From: Leucobacter chromiireducens subsp. chromiireducens
GTDB lineage: Bacteria > Actinomycetota > Actinomycetes > Actinomycetales > Microbacteriaceae
Length of the DNA: 64,000 bases
Direction: 5' to 3'
Assembly: GCF_016758255.1 (NCBI RefSeq)
Contig: NZ_QYAD01000006.1
Span: forward strand, 1 to 64,000
Shown in pieces: positions 1-10,018 of this stretch. Within the stretch, counting starts at the first letter, position 1. The number at the start of each line of letters is the position of its first letter. The position numbers and the translations under genes were made by a program. Under the pieces are notes generated by a model, which ran no database searches, was not told the origin of the DNA, and saw only the letters and a program-made list of their open reading frames with translations.

Positions 1-65
1 TAAGGCTGACTGCGCCGATGGTACTGCACTCGGGAGGGTGTGGGAGAGTAGGACACCGCCGGACA
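1..65 (+). rRNA. rrf: 5S ribosomal RNA, 3' end (partial)
   Basis: The window opens inside a 5S rRNA gene. The stretch ending in a gggagagtaggacaccgccg-like 3' end is typical of actinobacterial 5S rRNA, and a strong terminator follows at once. The 5' part and presumably 23S and 16S lie upstream of the window. Confidence 0.85.
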
Positions 66-74
66 CCTTTTATA

Positions 75-140
75 GGGGGTCGTATTCGAGGAAGAAGCAC
101 CAGTGATGGTGACTCGTTCCACGAATACGACCCCCTTTTT
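75..140 (+). terminator. Rho-independent terminator of the rRNA operon
   Basis: Perfect 14-base arms (gggggtcgtattcg at 75-88, cgaatacgaccccc at 122-135) enclose a loop with a secondary cac-gtg type stem and are followed by a T run. It sits about 10 bases behind the 5S rRNA end, as expected for an rrn operon terminator. Confidence 0.9.
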
Positions 141-185
141 TGTTGTATAGAGTTTTTGCGAATAGCGCGCACCTGGAGGTAGCAC

Positions 186-2174
186 ATGAACGATCGGGAC
201 CGACGAGAGCGCCCGGACGACGGTGCACCCCGGCAGCGTCGCGAGGGCTCGCCGTACCGCGGTGACCGCAACGACGGGCCTCGCTCCCGCCGCGACGACT
301 CCGGCGGGCGCTTCGAGCGTCGCGACGGTGGTCAGGGCCGCAGCGGCGGATACCGTGGCGATCGTGACGATCGTGGACCCCGCCGCGAGGGCGGTCAGCG
401 TGAGGGCGGTTACCGTGACGGTGGTCAGCGCGATGAGCGTCGCCCGTACCGCGGTGACCGTGACGACCGTGGTGGCCAGCGGCCGCAGCGTGATGGTCAG
501 CGCCCCCAGCGTGATGGTTACCGCTCCGATCGTCCGTTCCGTGGCGACCGCGACGACCGTGCGCCCCGCCGTGAGGGCGGCCAGCGCGAGGGTGGCTACC
601 GTGGCGGTGGGCAGCGTCGCGAGGGTGGTTACCGTGATGGCGGGCAGCGCGATGAGCGTCGCCCCTACCGCGGTGATCGCGACGACCGCGGGCCCCGCCG
701 TGAGGGCGGCCAGCGCGAGGGCGGTTACCGTGACGGTGGGCAGCGTCGCGAGGGTGGCTACCGTGATGGCGGGCAGCGCGATGAGCGTCGCCCCTACCGC
801 GGTGATCGCGACGACCGCGGGCCCCGCCGTGAGGGCGGCCAGCGCGAGGGCGGTTACCGTGACGGCGGTCAGCGTCGCGAGGGCGGTTACCGTGATGGCG
901 GTCAGCGTCGCGAGGGTGGTCAGCGTCGCGAGGGTGGTTACCGTGATGGCGGGCAGCGCGACGAGCGTCGCCCCTACCGCGGCGATCGCGACGATCGTGG
1001 GCCCCGCCGGGAGGGCGGCCGCGACGGTGGTCGTGATAGCGGCGGTCGTGGCCAGGGACCGCGCGAGACGTACGGCCGTGGTGGCACCCGTGGCGGCGGC
1101 CGGAGTGACCGCGGCGGCCAGGGTCGTGAGTACACCGAGGCCGAGCGTCTGCAGCACGAGCTGCGTCCCGTCCGCGCGGAGCACGACGATCCGATCCTTC
1201 CGGACGAGGTCAGCGCGAAGGACCTGCACCCGGCGGCTCGCAACGAGCTGAAGACCCTTCAGGTTGATCTGCAGGATCGTGTCGCACGCCACCTTGCGAT
1301 GGTCGCCTTCCTCATCGACGATGACCCCGAGCTCGCACACCAGCATGCCCTCTCGGCAAGCCGTCGCGCGGGGCGCATTCCGGTGGCGCGCGAGACGCTC
1401 GCGATCACCGCGTACCGTACGGGCGACTTCGCCCTCGCCCTGCGCGAGCTTCGCACGCACCGCCGTTTGAGCGGCCGCGTGGAGCATGTGGCGCTCATGG
1501 TCGACTGCGAGCGCGGTCTCGGCCGCCCGGAGAAGGCGATCGAGACGGGCCTTGAGGTCGACACGAGCACGCTTGAGACGGAGGAGCGCGTGCTTCTCGC
1601 GATCGCGATGTCGGGTGCCCGCCTCGATCTGGGCCAGACCCAGCAGGCGCTCTTCGAGCTCGAGATCCCCGAGCTGAACCCGAAGAAGGGCTTCTCCTGG
1701 AGCCCCGACCTCTTTGCTGCGTACGCGGCGGTGCTCGAGGATCTGGGGCGCACGTCTGAGGCGAAGCAGTGGCTGGCGAACGCGGACCGTGCCGCGGCGG
1801 CGCTCGAGCATCACCACGGTGGACGCGACGAGCTCGAGGTCTTCGAGATTCTTGAGGAGGAGCCCGAGCCGGAGTACGACGCTGAGGCTGAGAACACGGT
1901 GTCCCCGGAACCCGAGGCGGAGCCCGCCGAAGCGGAGCCCGCCGAAGCGGAGCCCGCCGACACCGAGTCTGCCGACACCGAGGTTGCGGACGCCGCGGCC
2001 AACGCTGACGAAGTTCCGGCAGCTGACGATGCCCCGGCAGCCGACGATGCACCGGCCGCGCCCGAAGACCAGATGTCGTTTGCGGACGCCATCGAGGCCG
2101 AGGTTGATGAGCTGTTGGCCGAAGCCGGCATCACCGGCGGCGATGAAGACGCATCGGAGGAGAGCGCACAGTGA
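186..2174 (+). CDS. R/G/D-repeat protein with a TPR-like C-terminal half
   Basis: 662 residues, ATG start with a ggagg ribosome site 7 bases upstream. Residues 1 to about 320 are a low-complexity tract of imperfect repeats rich in Arg, Gly, Asp, Gln and Tyr (units like GYRDGGQRREG and RRPYRGDRDDRG). Residues about 335-560 are helical with tetratricopeptide-like spacing (paired helices, for example around DDDPELAHQHALSASRRAGR). The tail is acidic with a PAEAE repeat. The tract suggests RNA binding or condensation, possibly with ribosomal RNA or ribosomes, but this is inference. It overlaps the HAD gene by 4 bases (GTGA), so the two are cotranscribed. Exact function not recognised. Confidence 0.8.
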   Translation: MNDRDRRERPDDGAPRQRREGSPYRGDRNDGPRSRRDDSGGRFERRDGGQGRSGGYRGDRDDRGPRREGGQREGGYRDGGQRDERRPYRGDRDDRGGQRPQRDGQRPQRDGYRSDRPFRGDRDDRAPRREGGQREGGYRGGGQRREGGYRDGGQRDERRPYRGDRDDRGPRREGGQREGGYRDGGQRREGGYRDGGQRDERRPYRGDRDDRGPRREGGQREGGYRDGGQRREGGYRDGGQRREGGQRREGGYRDGGQRDERRPYRGDRDDRGPRREGGRDGGRDSGGRGQGPRETYGRGGTRGGGRSDRGGQGREYTEAERLQHELRPVRAEHDDPILPDEVSAKDLHPAARNELKTLQVDLQDRVARHLAMVAFLIDDDPELAHQHALSASRRAGRIPVARETLAITAYRTGDFALALRELRTHRRLSGRVEHVALMVDCERGLGRPEKAIETGLEVDTSTLETEERVLLAIAMSGARLDLGQTQQALFELEIPELNPKKGFSWSPDLFAAYAAVLEDLGRTSEAKQWLANADRAAAALEHHHGGRDELEVFEILEEEPEPEYDAEAENTVSPEPEAEPAEAEPAEAEPADTESADTEVADAAANADEVPAADDAPAADDAPAAPEDQMSFADAIEAEVDELLAEAGITGGDEDASEESAQ

Positions 2175-3211
2175 GCCTGTTTGGTCGGCGTCGGACGCCG
2201 ATGGGTCCGGCGCCGATCGAGGGTCGCGACCTGTTGCTCGCCGACCTTGACGGCGTGGTCTACCGCGGCCCGGGCGCGATCCCGGGCGCGGTTGCGGAGT
2301 TGAATCGTGCCGCCGAACGCATGCCACTCGGCTACATCACCAACAATGCATCGCGCACCGACCACGCGGTCGCCGCGCACCTGCGCGATCTCGGCCTGAA
2401 CGCTCAGCCGAACGAGGTGGTGACGTCCCCGCAGGCCGCCGTCACGCTCCTTCGAGAGACGATCGCCCCGGGCGCCACAATCCTCGTGATCGGCGGCGAA
2501 GGCCTGACCGACGAGCTCACGAAGGCCGGCTACATCGTGACCCGCAGCGCGGACGACAACCCCGCCGCAGTGCTGCAGGGCTTTGCGCCGGAGGTGGGCT
2601 GGACGGAGCTCGCCGAGGCCGCCTTCGCACTCGCGGAGGGCCCGAACGGTGAACAGCTGCCCTGGATCGCAACGAACACGGACTGGACTATTCCCGTCGC
2701 CCGCGGGCTTGCACCCGGCAACGGCACGCTCGTGTCTGCAGTGCACACCGCGGTGGCGCGCCTCCCGGTGTTTGCAGGCAAGCCGGAGACACCGATTTTC
2801 GAGACAGCGTTCTCGCGATTCGGCACCCGCAATGCGCTGATGGTGGGCGACCGACTCGACACAGACATGAAGGGCGCCCGCGCCGCGGGGATCCCGTCCG
2901 TGCACGTGCTCACGGGCGTGGACCGGCCGAAGCAGCTCGTGGCGGCTTCCCGGGACATGCACCCCGACTTCATCGTGGCAAGCCTCGCGGAGCTGCATGA
3001 GCCGTACCCCAGCACGGTGCAGTTGAAGGACGGCTCGATGCAGGTGGGCACCGCGCGCGTAGGTATGGATGGTCACATTGTGCGCATCGATGCGGAGGGC
3101 GACTCGCAGATCAACCTGTTGCGTGCCGGCTGCGCGGCGATCTGGAACTCTGGCCTGGCGATCTACGGTCTGAAGGTGCCTGAGGCGCTATACGCGGATC
3201 ACTGGCGGTAA
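2171..3211 (+). CDS. HAD-IIA family hydrolase (NagD-like phosphatase)
   Basis: 346 residues, GTG start overlapping the preceding stop. HAD motif I is DLDGVVYRG near residue 26, the TNNAS motif follows, and the C-terminal GKPETPIFETA and VGDRLDTDMKGA segments are HAD-IIA hallmarks (motifs III and IV). The family dephosphorylates small sugar phosphates or p-nitrophenyl phosphate; the real substrate cannot be read from sequence. The last 80 residues form an extra C-terminal domain found in the actinobacterial members. Cytoplasmic, second gene of an operon running to recN. Confidence 0.9.
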   Translation: MSLFGRRRTPMGPAPIEGRDLLLADLDGVVYRGPGAIPGAVAELNRAAERMPLGYITNNASRTDHAVAAHLRDLGLNAQPNEVVTSPQAAVTLLRETIAPGATILVIGGEGLTDELTKAGYIVTRSADDNPAAVLQGFAPEVGWTELAEAAFALAEGPNGEQLPWIATNTDWTIPVARGLAPGNGTLVSAVHTAVARLPVFAGKPETPIFETAFSRFGTRNALMVGDRLDTDMKGARAAGIPSVHVLTGVDRPKQLVAASRDMHPDFIVASLAELHEPYPSTVQLKDGSMQVGTARVGMDGHIVRIDAEGDSQINLLRAGCAAIWNSGLAIYGLKVPEALYADHWR

Positions 3212-3251
3212 CCCACAGATTGGGATCCCGGACGATGTCCGGAGTGCGGGC

Positions 3252-3257
3252 TAGGCT
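3252..3257 (+). promoter_or_regulatory. -10 element of a candidate leaderless promoter
   Basis: TAGGCT lies exactly 7 bases before the ATG at 3265, so transcription would start at or beside the start codon. No Shine-Dalgarno is needed at that gene. The same layout recurs at six other genes of this window. Confidence 0.5.
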
Positions 3258-3264
3258 GGGAGAC

Positions 3265-3447
3265 ATGAGCAGTCCCGACACCCCTGTGCCCGGGGCCACG
3301 CCGGCCGCGAGTGATCCCACCGATGGCCTGCTGAGCCGCGTGGAGCTGATCGAGGCGCAGCCGCTGCCGGAGCGGGCCGCACGCTTCGAGCAATTGCACG
3401 ACGAACTTCTGACGGACCTGCAGCGGGGCGACCTCGGTGACATCTGA
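3265..3447 (+). CDS. Small acidic hypothetical protein between HAD and TlyA
   Basis: 60 residues, Pro/Thr/Ser-rich N-terminus then an amphipathic helix with LLSRVELIEAQPLPERAARF. The ATG lies 7 bases behind a TAGGCT -10 box, fitting a leaderless mRNA. The gene overlaps tlyA by 11 bases, so it probably starts the tlyA-nadK-recN transcript. Small proteins of this kind are common between these two genes in actinobacteria; no function is known to me. Confidence 0.7.
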   Translation: MSSPDTPVPGATPAASDPTDGLLSRVELIEAQPLPERAARFEQLHDELLTDLQRGDLGDI

Positions 3448-4333
3448 GGACCAGCGCCGCGCCGCGCCGTGGCAGGGGAGCAGCGCGGAGCGGCTTGACC
3501 GCGTGCTGCCCGAGCTCGGCCTCGCGCGCTCACGCAGCCGTGCCGGCGAGCTTATCGCCGAGGGGCGTGTCAGCATCGACGGCCGTCCGGCGCGAAAGCC
3601 CGGCGTGAAGGTGAACGTGGGAGCGCTCGTCGAGGTGACTGGCGACGACCACTACGTGGGCCGCGCGGCGCACAAGCTGATCGCCGGTCTCGACGAATTC
3701 GGGATTTCCGCGGAGGGCGCCCTGGCGCTTGACCTTGGCGCGTCGACCGGTGGGTTCACACAGGTGCTCCTTGAGCGCGGCGCACGGCTCGTGCAGGCGA
3801 TCGACGTGGGCCGCGACCAGCTCGCGCCGAGTCTCCGCGCGGACGACCGGGTGCGGCTCGTCGAGGGGCGCAACGCGCGAGAACTCACCTCCGAGAACCT
3901 TGCGGCAGACACGGGCATCGCGGAGCGGCCCACGCTCGTGGTGGCCGATCTCTCGTTCATCTCGCTCACGCTGATCCTGCCCGCGATTGCGCGGACCGTC
4001 GCCGCCGACGCGGAGCTCGTGCTGCTGATCAAGCCGCAGTTTGAAGTGGGCCGGGTGAAAGACGGGGTGGTGACCGATCCCAAGCAATGGGCCGAGGCGA
4101 TCCGCCTCGTGCTGCGCGCGGCCGAGGCAAATGGCTTCGCCGCACGCGGGCTCGCAATCTCTCCCATCGCGGGAGGAACGGGGAACCGAGAATTCCTGGT
4201 GCATTTTGCGCGCGGCGCGGAACCGCTTCCGACAGAATGGGAGGAGCGGATCGCGGCCCTCACCGGGCCCGAAGCCCCGAACGAGCGCGCCGAGGCCGGC
4301 CCGCGGAAGGAGCGTGATGACCACGGTGCATGA
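3437..4333 (+). CDS. tlyA: TlyA family 16S/23S rRNA (cytidine-2'-O)-methyltransferase
   Basis: 298 residues from a GTG that overlaps the small upstream gene. An S4 RNA-binding domain occupies residues about 15-75 (RLDRVLPELGLARSRSRAGEL). An FtsJ-like SAM-dependent methyltransferase domain follows, with motif I DLGASTGGFTQVLLERGA near residue 100. TlyA methylates ribose 2'-OH of rRNA cytidines in mycobacteria and affects capreomycin susceptibility; older annotations call it hemolysin. The gene overlaps nadK by 17 bases. In-frame, full-length, conserved order with nadK and recN. Confidence 0.93.
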   Translation: MTSEDQRRAAPWQGSSAERLDRVLPELGLARSRSRAGELIAEGRVSIDGRPARKPGVKVNVGALVEVTGDDHYVGRAAHKLIAGLDEFGISAEGALALDLGASTGGFTQVLLERGARLVQAIDVGRDQLAPSLRADDRVRLVEGRNARELTSENLAADTGIAERPTLVVADLSFISLTLILPAIARTVAADAELVLLIKPQFEVGRVKDGVVTDPKQWAEAIRLVLRAAEANGFAARGLAISPIAGGTGNREFLVHFARGAEPLPTEWEERIAALTGPEAPNERAEAGPRKERDDHGA

Positions 4334-5243
4334 GGAGGCCGCACGGCGGATCCTGATCGTCTCCCACACTCACCGCGACGAGGCGATCGCGGCGACCATT
4401 GAGGCGGTGGCTGCCCTGCAGGTCGCCGGCGTCACCCCGGTCTTCCACGCCGAGGACCGCGCGGAGTTCGCGCCGCACCTCGACGTCTCCCGTGTTGCGA
4501 CGCTCGACGATGGCGTCATGCGCGATGAGCTCGAAGTGGCGATCGTGTTGGGCGGCGATGGCACGATCCTGCGCGCCGCGGAGCTGCTCCGCGGTTCCGA
4601 GTGCCCCATCGTGGGCGTCAACCTCGGCCACGTTGGCTTCCTCGCCGAGATGGAAAGCTACGATCTCGCGTCCACAATCGACCGCGTGCTCAAGCGCGAC
4701 TACACGGTTGAGGAGCGGCTCACGCTCGAGGTGAGCGCGAGCCTGGACGGGGAGTCCATCGCCGAAACGTGGGCGCTTAATGAGGCGAGCGTCGAGAAGC
4801 GGCGCCGCATGCTTGAGGTCGAGATTGGGGTCGACGGCCTGCCTGTCTCCTCGTTCGCGTGCGACGGAATGGTCGTGGCGACCCCCACTGGGTCGACGGC
4901 GTATGCATTCTCTGCGGGGGGCCCTATCGTGTGGCCCGGCGTGCAGGCCATGCTCATGGTGCCCATCGCGGCGCACGCGCTCTTCGACCGGCCGCTCGTC
5001 ACCGGCACCGACTCGGTGCTGAGCGTGCGCATCCTGCCCGAAAATGTGGGGCCCGGGGTGCTGTGGTGCGACGGTCGCCGCCGCACCGAATTGCCCGCCG
5101 GGGCGGTCGTTCGGGTGCGCCAGTCGCCACTCTCGGTGCGCTTGGCGCGCCTCAGCACCGCGCCGTTCTCGGACCGCCTCGTGAAGAAGTTTCACCTCCC
5201 GGTCTCGGGGTGGCGGGGCAACGGACGTGGAGGGCGCGCATGA
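4317..5243 (+). CDS. nadK: NAD kinase
   Basis: 308 residues with the ATG at 4317 (a GTG lies directly before it). The ATP-binding GGDGTIL motif is near residue 77, and the NAD-site segments NEASVEKRRR and PTGSTAYAFSAGGPI follow. It phosphorylates NAD to NADP in the cytoplasm. The longer open frame upstream overlaps tlyA and is unlikely to be translated. The stop overlaps recN by 4 bases (ATGA), showing translational coupling. Confidence 0.95.
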   Translation: MTTVHEEAARRILIVSHTHRDEAIAATIEAVAALQVAGVTPVFHAEDRAEFAPHLDVSRVATLDDGVMRDELEVAIVLGGDGTILRAAELLRGSECPIVGVNLGHVGFLAEMESYDLASTIDRVLKRDYTVEERLTLEVSASLDGESIAETWALNEASVEKRRRMLEVEIGVDGLPVSSFACDGMVVATPTGSTAYAFSAGGPIVWPGVQAMLMVPIAAHALFDRPLVTGTDSVLSVRILPENVGPGVLWCDGRRRTELPAGAVVRVRQSPLSVRLARLSTAPFSDRLVKKFHLPVSGWRGNGRGGRA

Positions 5244-6931
5244 TTGACGAACTGCGGATCCGGGATCTCGGGGTCATCGCCGACGCCACCCTGCCGCTCG
5301 GCCCCGGCTTCACCGCGATTACCGGCGAGACCGGCGCGGGCAAGACGATGGTGGTGAGCGCGCTCGGCCTCCTCATGGGCGAGCGCAGCGACGCGGGCGC
5401 GGTGCGCACGGGGGCCGCGCAGGCCCGTGTGAGCGGTGTGGTTCGCACCGCGGACCCCGAGGCTGCCGAGCAGGTCGACGATCTCGGCGGTGACATCGAG
5501 GATGGCGAGCTGGTGCTCAGCCGCACCGTCAGCGCTGAAGGGCGTAGTCGTGCCAGTGTGGGCGGGGCGAACGCGCCCGTTGGCAGCCTCGGGCGGCTTG
5601 CCGAGCGGCTCTTTGCCGTGCATGGCCAGTCTGAGCAGTTGCGTCTCCGCTCGACCGTGGCGCAGCGAGAGACCCTTGACCGCTTTGGTGGGCCCGCGCT
5701 GGCAGCGGTTCTCACGAACTATCGCGACGCCCATCGAGCCCGGCGCGAGCTCGGCGAGCAGGTCGCCGAACTGACCGCCGCGCGCGACGAGCGCGCCGCC
5801 GAGGCCGCGCGTCTGCGCACTGAGCTCGACGAGATCGCCGGCGTCGACCCGCAGCCGGGCGAGGACGCCGAGCTGACCGCTCGCATCGAACTGCTCAGCA
5901 ACGCCGAGGCTCTGCGCGCCGCGACCGCGACCGCGCACGAAGCACTCGCAACCGAGTCCGACGATCCAATGAGCCGCGACGCCGGCAGCCTCGTGGATGG
6001 TGCCGTGCGCGAGCTGGAGCGCGTTGCAGAGCATGATCCGCGACTCGCCGCCGTGCTCGACGCGCTGCGCAGCGTGAGCTTTCAGATCGCCGATGGGGCG
6101 CGCGAGCTCGCCGCGTACGTGGATGATCTCGACCAGGACGGGCCGGGGGAGCTGGCGCGCGCGAACGAGCGCCTCGCCGCTCTGAACGGCCTGTTCCGCA
6201 GCTATGGAGTGGACGCTGCCGCCGTGATCGACTATTCGTCAACCGCAGCGACCCGGCTCACCGAGCTCGAGGGAGACGACGAACGGATTGAGGAGCTCGC
6301 CGCAGAGCTTGAGACGGTCACCGCACGCGAGCGCGAGCTTGCGGCGGAGCTCACCGAGCTCCGCACGGCGGCCGCAGCACGGCTGTCCGAGCTGGTCACT
6401 GTCGAACTGCGGCAGCTCGCGCTGCCCGACGCCGAGTTCCTCGTGACCGTTGCCCCGCTCGATGCGCTCGGCAACGCGGGCGGCGATGAGGTGCAACTGC
6501 TCCTTGCCCCGCACCCCGGCGCTACGCCGCGGCCGATTGCGAAGAGCGCGTCCGGTGGCGAGCTCTCCCGCGTCATGCTCGCGCTTGAGGTGGTGCTCGC
6601 GGGCGTCGACCCCGTGCCCACATTCGTGTTCGATGAGGTCGACTCGGGTGTCGGCGGCGCCGCCGCGATCGAGATTGGGCGCCGACTGGGCCGCCTCGCG
6701 CGCACCTCGCAGGTGATCGTCGTGACCCACCTCGCGCAGGTGGCGGCGTTCGCGAACAACCACCTGCAGGTGGTGAAGGATTCTGCGGGCGGATTCACCG
6801 AGTCGAGCTGCCAGCGCTTGGACGGCGACGCGCGTCTCGCGGAAATGGCGCGTCTCCTCTCTGGGCTCAGCGATTCCGAGAGCGCGCTTGAGCACGCCGC
6901 GGAGCTGCTCGCGCTGCGCGAGGAAATCTAG
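5240..6931 (+). CDS. recN: DNA repair ATPase RecN
   Basis: 563 residues, close to the usual RecN length. SMC-like architecture: N-terminal Walker A GETGAGKTMV near residue 32, long Glu/Ala/Arg-rich coiled-coil arms at about 160-370, and a C-terminal head with Walker B TFVFDEVDSGVGG and the ABC signature SGGELSRVML. RecN acts early in double-strand-break repair by recombination. ATG at 5240 overlaps the nadK stop. An open frame extends 5' inside nadK but has no support. Confidence 0.95.
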   Translation: MIDELRIRDLGVIADATLPLGPGFTAITGETGAGKTMVVSALGLLMGERSDAGAVRTGAAQARVSGVVRTADPEAAEQVDDLGGDIEDGELVLSRTVSAEGRSRASVGGANAPVGSLGRLAERLFAVHGQSEQLRLRSTVAQRETLDRFGGPALAAVLTNYRDAHRARRELGEQVAELTAARDERAAEAARLRTELDEIAGVDPQPGEDAELTARIELLSNAEALRAATATAHEALATESDDPMSRDAGSLVDGAVRELERVAEHDPRLAAVLDALRSVSFQIADGARELAAYVDDLDQDGPGELARANERLAALNGLFRSYGVDAAAVIDYSSTAATRLTELEGDDERIEELAAELETVTARERELAAELTELRTAAAARLSELVTVELRQLALPDAEFLVTVAPLDALGNAGGDEVQLLLAPHPGATPRPIAKSASGGELSRVMLALEVVLAGVDPVPTFVFDEVDSGVGGAAAIEIGRRLGRLARTSQVIVVTHLAQVAAFANNHLQVVKDSAGGFTESSCQRLDGDARLAEMARLLSGLSDSESALEHAAELLALREEI

Positions 6932-6994
6932 CCGCGTCTCGCGCAAAGCGCTGTCACACGCAGGGAGGTTCCGCCCGGTGTCCACGGTGGGTGC

Positions 6995-7000
6995 TACGCT
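6995..7000 (+). promoter_or_regulatory. -10 element of a candidate leaderless promoter
   Basis: TACGCT, preceded by an extended-minus-10 TGC, stands 7 bases before the ATG at 7008. No ribosome site fits in that space. Confidence 0.5.
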
Positions 7001-7007
7001 CCCACAC

Positions 7008-8270
7008 ATGGCGAAGATCTTCCGACGACGGCAGCAGGCTGCCCCGGTCACCCCTGATATTGGGGCAGGTGAGGCGGCGAAGGCTGCCTACCTCGACTCG
7101 CACCCGGCGGTGAAGCACGCGGACATCGAGCAGATGGATGCGGACACTCGGGAGATGTACCGTGATGCGCGCGAGGCCGCCCTCGACGCCCAGGAAGAGC
7201 GGGCGAAGAGCCCGGCCCGCGAATTCGTGGTGCGCGGCCCGTTCCAGCTCGGCTTCACGGTGACACTCGGCGTGCTCGTCGCCATGCTCTTCGGGGGCAT
7301 GGTCGAGCAGCTCACCACCATCATCATGTACGTGGTGGCGGCGCTGTTCGTGGCGCTCGGCCTCGACCCCGTGGTGCGCTGGCTGGAACGGAAGAACATC
7401 AAGCGCGGGCTCGGCATCGGCATCGTGTTCGGCGGCTTCGTCGTCGTGATCGCATCGCTGCTCAGCATCGTCATCCCGATGATCGCGAACCAGATCTCGC
7501 TGCTCGTGAAGAGCGCGCCCACCCTGTTTAAGGACATCACCACGCAGGCGTGGTTCATCGACATCAACGACCGCTTCGGGCGCTTTGTCGACTTCGACGA
7601 GCTCCTCAAAACCGGGCAGGATCTGGTCAGCCGCCCCGAGAACTGGGCGCAGGTCGCCGGTGGGGTGTGGCAAGCCGGCGTTGGTATTGCCAACGGCCTC
7701 ACGGCTGCACTTATCGTGCTGATCCTCACGCTCTACTTCCTCGCCTCCCTGCCCACCATCAAGCGTGCGTTCTACTCGCTCGTTGCGCGTTCCGGCCGCG
7801 CGAAGGTGATGGACATCACCGAGCAGGTCACGAAGTCGGTGGGTGGCTACATCAACGGCATGGTGGTGCTCGCGTTCGTGAACGCCGTGCTGGGCTTCAT
7901 CATGATGTCGATCGTTGGCGTACCCTTCGCGAGCTTGGTCGCGGTCGGCGTGTTCTTCCTCGCACTGATCCCGCTCGTCGGTTCGGTCATGGCCACCGTT
8001 CTCGTCTCGGTGGTGGCGCTCTTCAACTCGCCCACCACCGCACTCATCGCCGCCGCGTACTACCTCGTGTACATGCAGATCGAGTCGTACCTCCTCACGC
8101 CGCGCATCATGAACCGCGTGGTGTCTGTGCCGGGCGCACTCGTGGTGATCGGCGCGCTCGCCGGTGGCACGCTGCTCGGCCTCCTCGGCGCGCTCATCTC
8201 GATCCCGGTCACCGCGATGGTGCTGATGATCATCAAGCAGGTGTGGGTCCCGCGGCAGGAGATCCGCTAG
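7008..8270 (+). CDS. AI-2E family membrane transporter
   Basis: 420 residues. A charged cytoplasmic N-terminus of about 75 residues precedes some eight hydrophobic segments, grouped as three at residues 80-170 and five after residue 220. The family (UPF0118/PF01594) includes autoinducer-2 exporter TqsA and Na+/H+ antiporters; which substrate applies here cannot be told. The start was chosen because TACGCT sits just upstream and the N-terminus matches no earlier motif; an upstream open frame overlaps recN. Monocistronic-looking, between recN and pyrG. Confidence 0.85.
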   Translation: MAKIFRRRQQAAPVTPDIGAGEAAKAAYLDSHPAVKHADIEQMDADTREMYRDAREAALDAQEERAKSPAREFVVRGPFQLGFTVTLGVLVAMLFGGMVEQLTTIIMYVVAALFVALGLDPVVRWLERKNIKRGLGIGIVFGGFVVVIASLLSIVIPMIANQISLLVKSAPTLFKDITTQAWFIDINDRFGRFVDFDELLKTGQDLVSRPENWAQVAGGVWQAGVGIANGLTAALIVLILTLYFLASLPTIKRAFYSLVARSGRAKVMDITEQVTKSVGGYINGMVVLAFVNAVLGFIMMSIVGVPFASLVAVGVFFLALIPLVGSVMATVLVSVVALFNSPTTALIAAAYYLVYMQIESYLLTPRIMNRVVSVPGALVVIGALAGGTLLGLLGALISIPVTAMVLMIIKQVWVPRQEIR

Positions 8271-8309
8271 GGGAGAACACTTTCGCACCACGCACCCGGA
8301 CACTACTGA

Positions 8310-8315
8310 TAGGAT
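8310..8315 (+). promoter_or_regulatory. -10 element of a candidate leaderless pyrG promoter
   Basis: TAGGAT lies 8 bases before the GTG at 8324. Transcription would begin at or just before the start codon. Confidence 0.5.
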
Positions 8316-8323
8316 CGAAGCCC

Positions 8324-10018
8324 GTGGGAACAGAGCAGCGCGCGGAACAGACCAGCATCACTAAGCACATCTTCGTCACCGGGGGTGTTGTCTCCTCTCT
8401 CGGTAAGGGCCTGACGGCGGCAAGCCTCGGCAACCTTCTGACAGCACGTGGTCTCCACGTGGTCATGCAGAAGCTGGATCCGTACCTGAACGTTGATCCG
8501 GGCACGATGAACCCGTTCGAGCACGGTGAGGTCTTCGTTACCGACGACGGCGCGGAGACCGACCTCGACATCGGACACTACGAGCGATTCCTGGGCATCA
8601 ACCTGTCGCAGGCCGCAAACGTGACGACCGGGCAGATCTACCAGCAGGTCATCGCCAAGGAGCGCCGCGGCGAGTACCTCGGCCAGACCGTGCAGGTGAT
8701 CCCGCACATCACGAACGAGATCAAGCGCCGCATGCGCCTGCAGGCTGAGCAGACGCCGCAGCCTGACGTGATCATCACCGAGGTTGGCGGCACTGTCGGC
8801 GACATCGAGTCGCAGCCCTTCCTCGAGGCCGCACGCCAGGTGCGCCACGAGCTCGGCCGAGGCAACGTGTTCTTCGTGCACGTGTCGCTCGTGCCCTTCA
8901 TGGGTGCTTCGGGTGAGCAGAAGACGAAGCCCACGCAGCACTCGGTTGCGGCACTGCGCTCGATCGGCATTCAGCCCGACGCGCTCGTACTGCGCAGCGA
9001 CCGCCCGGTCACCGAGGACAACCTCCGCAAGATCGCCCTCATGTGCGACGTTGAGGAGCGCGCCGTGGTGAACGCGATCGACGTGCCCAGCATCTACGAC
9101 CTGCCGACCCTGCTGAACGATCAGGGCCTCGACAAGATCATCACCGAGACCCTCGGACTCGAGGAGCGCGCGCACGACGTCGACTGGACCGGCTGGCAGC
9201 CCGTGCTCGACGCGGTGCACCACCCGAAGGGCGAGATCACGCTCGCGCTCGTTGGCAAGTACATCGACCTGCCCGACGCGTACCTGTCGGTCACCGAGGC
9301 GCTCCGCGCAGGCGGCTTCGCGCACTCCACGAAGGTCAACATCCGCTGGGTGCCCTCCGACGACTGCGAGACGCCCGAGGGTGCGCTCGCTGCGCTCGGC
9401 GACGTGCACGGCATCTGCGTGCCCGGTGGATTCGGCATCCGTGGCATCGAGGGCAAGCTCGGCGCGCTCCGCTTTGCGCGTGAGAACGGGATCCCCACGC
9501 TCGGCCTGTGCCTCGGCCTGCAGTGCATGGTCATCGAGTACGCGCGCAACGTCGCCGGCCTCGAGGGTGCGTCCTCGACCGAGTTCGATCCCGAGACTCC
9601 GGTTCCCGTCATCGCGACGATGGCTGAGCAGGTCGATATCATCGACGGCGGCGACCTGGGCGGCACCATGCGCCTCGGCCTCTACGAGGCTGCGCTCGCG
9701 GAGAACTCGCTCGCGGCCGAGCTCTACGGGGCGCCGACCGCAACCGAGCGTCACCGCCACCGCTACGAGGTGAACAACCAGTACCGCGACGAGATCGCGG
9801 CCGCAGGCCTGTCGTTCTCGGGCACCAGCCCCGACGGATCGCTCGTCGAGTACGTTGAGCTGCCGCGCGAGAAGCACCCGTTCTACATCGCCACGCAGGC
9901 GCACCCCGAGCTCCGCTCGCGTCCCGGCACCCCGCACCCGCTGTTCGCGGGCCTCGCCGGTGCCGCGATTGAGCGCCGCGACGCTGCGCGCCTCTTCGAG
10001 GTCAACGGCGGTGAGTAA
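8324..10018 (+). CDS. pyrG: CTP synthase
   Basis: 564 residues from GTG. The amidoligase domain starts at [13 protein letters not shown] (residue about 17) with the [12 protein letters not shown] and DIGHYERF motifs. The C-terminal class I glutamine amidotransferase domain has the nucleophile Cys in [10 protein letters not shown] (near residue 393) and the His/Glu pair in [11 protein letters not shown]. It makes CTP from UTP, ATP and glutamine. Length and all catalytic motifs are normal. The last 8 bases overlap the NUDIX gene. Confidence 0.97.
   Translation: MGTEQRAEQTSITKHIFVTGGVVSSLGKGLTAASLGNLLTARGLHVVMQKLDPYLNVDPGTMNPFEHGEVFVTDDGAETDLDIGHYERFLGINLSQAANVTTGQIYQQVIAKERRGEYLGQTVQVIPHITNEIKRRMRLQAEQTPQPDVIITEVGGTVGDIESQPFLEAARQVRHELGRGNVFFVHVSLVPFMGASGEQKTKPTQHSVAALRSIGIQPDALVLRSDRPVTEDNLRKIALMCDVEERAVVNAIDVPSIYDLPTLLNDQGLDKIITETLGLEERAHDVDWTGWQPVLDAVHHPKGEITLALVGKYIDLPDAYLSVTEALRAGGFAHSTKVNIRWVPSDDCETPEGALAALGDVHGICVPGGFGIRGIEGKLGALRFARENGIPTLGLCLGLQCMVIEYARNVAGLEGASSTEFDPETPVPVIATMAEQVDIIDGGDLGGTMRLGLYEAALAENSLAAELYGAPTATERHRHRYEVNNQYRDEIAAAGLSFSGTSPDGSLVEYVELPREKHPFYIATQAHPELRSRPGTPHPLFAGLAGAAIERRDAARLFEVNGGE

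Noticed and set aside
350-1030. CRISPR-like regular repeats
   Set aside because: The repeats are contiguous, in frame and code a repetitive Arg/Gly/Asp protein; there are no spacers.
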